Origin: Clostridia bacterium
GTDB lineage: Bacteria > Bacillota > Clostridia > Christensenellales > UBA1242
DNA: 5,052 nucleotides
Assembly: GCA_023228225.1 (NCBI GenBank)
Contig: JALOBO010000122.1
Span: 1-5,052 of the forward strand
Reading direction: 5' to 3'
Of this stretch, positions 4,687 to 5,052 are shown piece by piece. A program made the position numbers and the translations under genes. Each line of letters begins with the position of its first letter. Within the stretch, counting starts at the first letter, position 1. Below the pieces are notes generated by a model, which saw nothing but the letters and a program-made list of their open reading frames with translations, did not search any database and was not told the DNA's origin.

Positions 4687-4955
4687 TGAATGGAATTGAT
4701 AAAATATTAGCAAACAGAGTAAGTGCTGAATAATTGCTAAATGAGCTAGATTCTTATTCATGGGATAATAACGACACTGAATCTAAATACAGCATAGAGC
4801 CACACGGAGAAGAAGGCCAATATGCATTGTATTATGGCAGAGATTGCCAGCATCACGGTGCAAGACTTTGCAACTTATACGATTTTGACATGAATAAAGA
4901 CAAAGTTATTCGAGATATATGTGATGCATTGAACGAATATAAAAGTACTAAATAA
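4686..4955 (+). pseudogene. Small phage gene interrupted by an in-frame TAA at codon 16
   Basis: ATG 4686 has an excellent GGAGG site (4675-4679, 6-nt spacer) and reads 15 codons (MNGIDKILANRVSAE) to TAA at 4731-4733. The same frame then stays open for 73 more codons to the TAA at 4953-4955. Without the stop it would be an 89-residue protein. Changing TAA to CAA (one C-to-T transition) gives SAEQLLNELDSYSW, a smooth helix continuation, so a nonsense mutation Q16* is the simplest reading. The only near start after the stop is TTG 4734, which has no ribosome binding site. The downstream part (SIEPHGEEGQYALYYGRDC, then a helix DKVIRDICDALNEYK) looks like a preserved folded domain. Alternatives are reinitiation at TTG after a leader peptide, a sequencing error, or suppression. 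TAA ends most other genes here, so a changed code is unlikely. Confidence 0.6.
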
Positions 4956-5011
4956 TGAAAAACATGAATGATAATCAGCTGAATAATAAAGTTTATAAAA
5001 CCGTTTGTTGA
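4955..5011 (+). CDS. Possible 18-aa micro-ORF
   Basis: ATG 4955 overlaps the preceding stop as TAATG and gives 18 residues (MKNMNDNQLNNKVYKTVC) before TGA. No convincing ribosome binding site precedes it; translation would depend on coupling. Asn/Lys-rich composition is what AT-rich non-coding DNA also gives. Probably spurious or a remnant. Confidence 0.15.
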   Translation: MKNMNDNQLNNKVYKTVC

Positions 5012-5019
5012 TATTTGTA

Positions 5020-5048
5020 TTGACAAAATTAAACAGGCGTGATATATT
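5020..5048 (+). promoter_or_regulatory. Strong promoter pointing out of the window
   Basis: TTGACA at 5020-5025, an exact 17-bp spacer and TATATT at 5043-5048, with TG in the extended -10 position (TGATATATT). This is the best-scoring promoter in the window. The gene it drives begins beyond the right edge. It shares the TATTGACAAAA core with the promoters at 505 and 4252. Confidence 0.75.
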
Positions 5049-5052
5049 TTTT

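Noticed and set aside
4498..4761. 87-codon - strand frame
   Set aside because: It is antisense to the 76-aa gene and the start of the interrupted gene, with no support of its own.
4686..4955. Stop-codon reassignment (TAA read as Gln)
   Set aside because: At least seven other genes in the window end at TAA without any longer protein-like continuation, so TAA functions as a stop here.

Overview
The window is a gene-dense, AT-rich, single-strand cluster (every supported gene is on the + strand). The gene content is that of a temperate phage or prophage of a low-GC Gram-positive host, probably a gut or rumen clostridium. The evidence is the strong AAGGAG-type ribosome binding sites, TTGACA/TATAAT-like promoters, many proteins under 120 residues with overlapping ends, and recognisable phage accessory families: two DNA methyltransferases, the 'xGPW...LISAAPEM' small phage protein, and a Lar-like anti-restriction zinc ribbon. 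No integrase, structural, lysis or replication gene, tRNA, CRISPR array or insertion sequence is visible, so the exact element type cannot be settled. The host call is an inference.

Layout. (i) 2-508: 3' part of a D12/Dam-type (alpha class) adenine methyltransferase whose start lies outside the window. Its stop codon overlaps the -35 box of the next promoter. (ii) 505-2467: promoter, then a beta-class N6/N4 DNA methyltransferase, a conserved small phage protein, a Cys-rich/Lys-rich protein carrying a perfect 12-bp tandem repeat, a possible 16-codon coupling ORF, a 60-aa zinc ribbon and a weak 63-aa ORF. (iii) 2468-2626: the longest non-coding stretch. It holds a terminator-like hairpin, a perfect extended -10 (TGGTATAAT), a 9-bp inverted repeat and a 14-bp palindrome. 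(iv) 2627-4225: an unknown 117-aa protein, a 314-aa DUF1848 protein with a radical-SAM-like Cys cluster at its C-terminal side, and a Lar-like zinc ribbon. (v) 4252-5011: a second TATTGACAAAA promoter, an unlisted-size 47-aa protein, an unknown 76-aa protein, and a small gene broken by an in-frame TAA. (vi) 5020-5048: a third promoter of the same kind, firing out of the window.

How they fit together. Two methyltransferases plus a Lar-like protein fit a restriction-evasion role: DNA modification, and help to host modification. The DUF1848 gene and its unknown partner sit behind a terminator-like hairpin and their own promoter. That is a moron-like arrangement (an independently expressed accessory unit in a phage), and it is the best candidate here for undescribed biology. 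Any link between DUF1848 and DNA modification is speculation from neighbourhood only.
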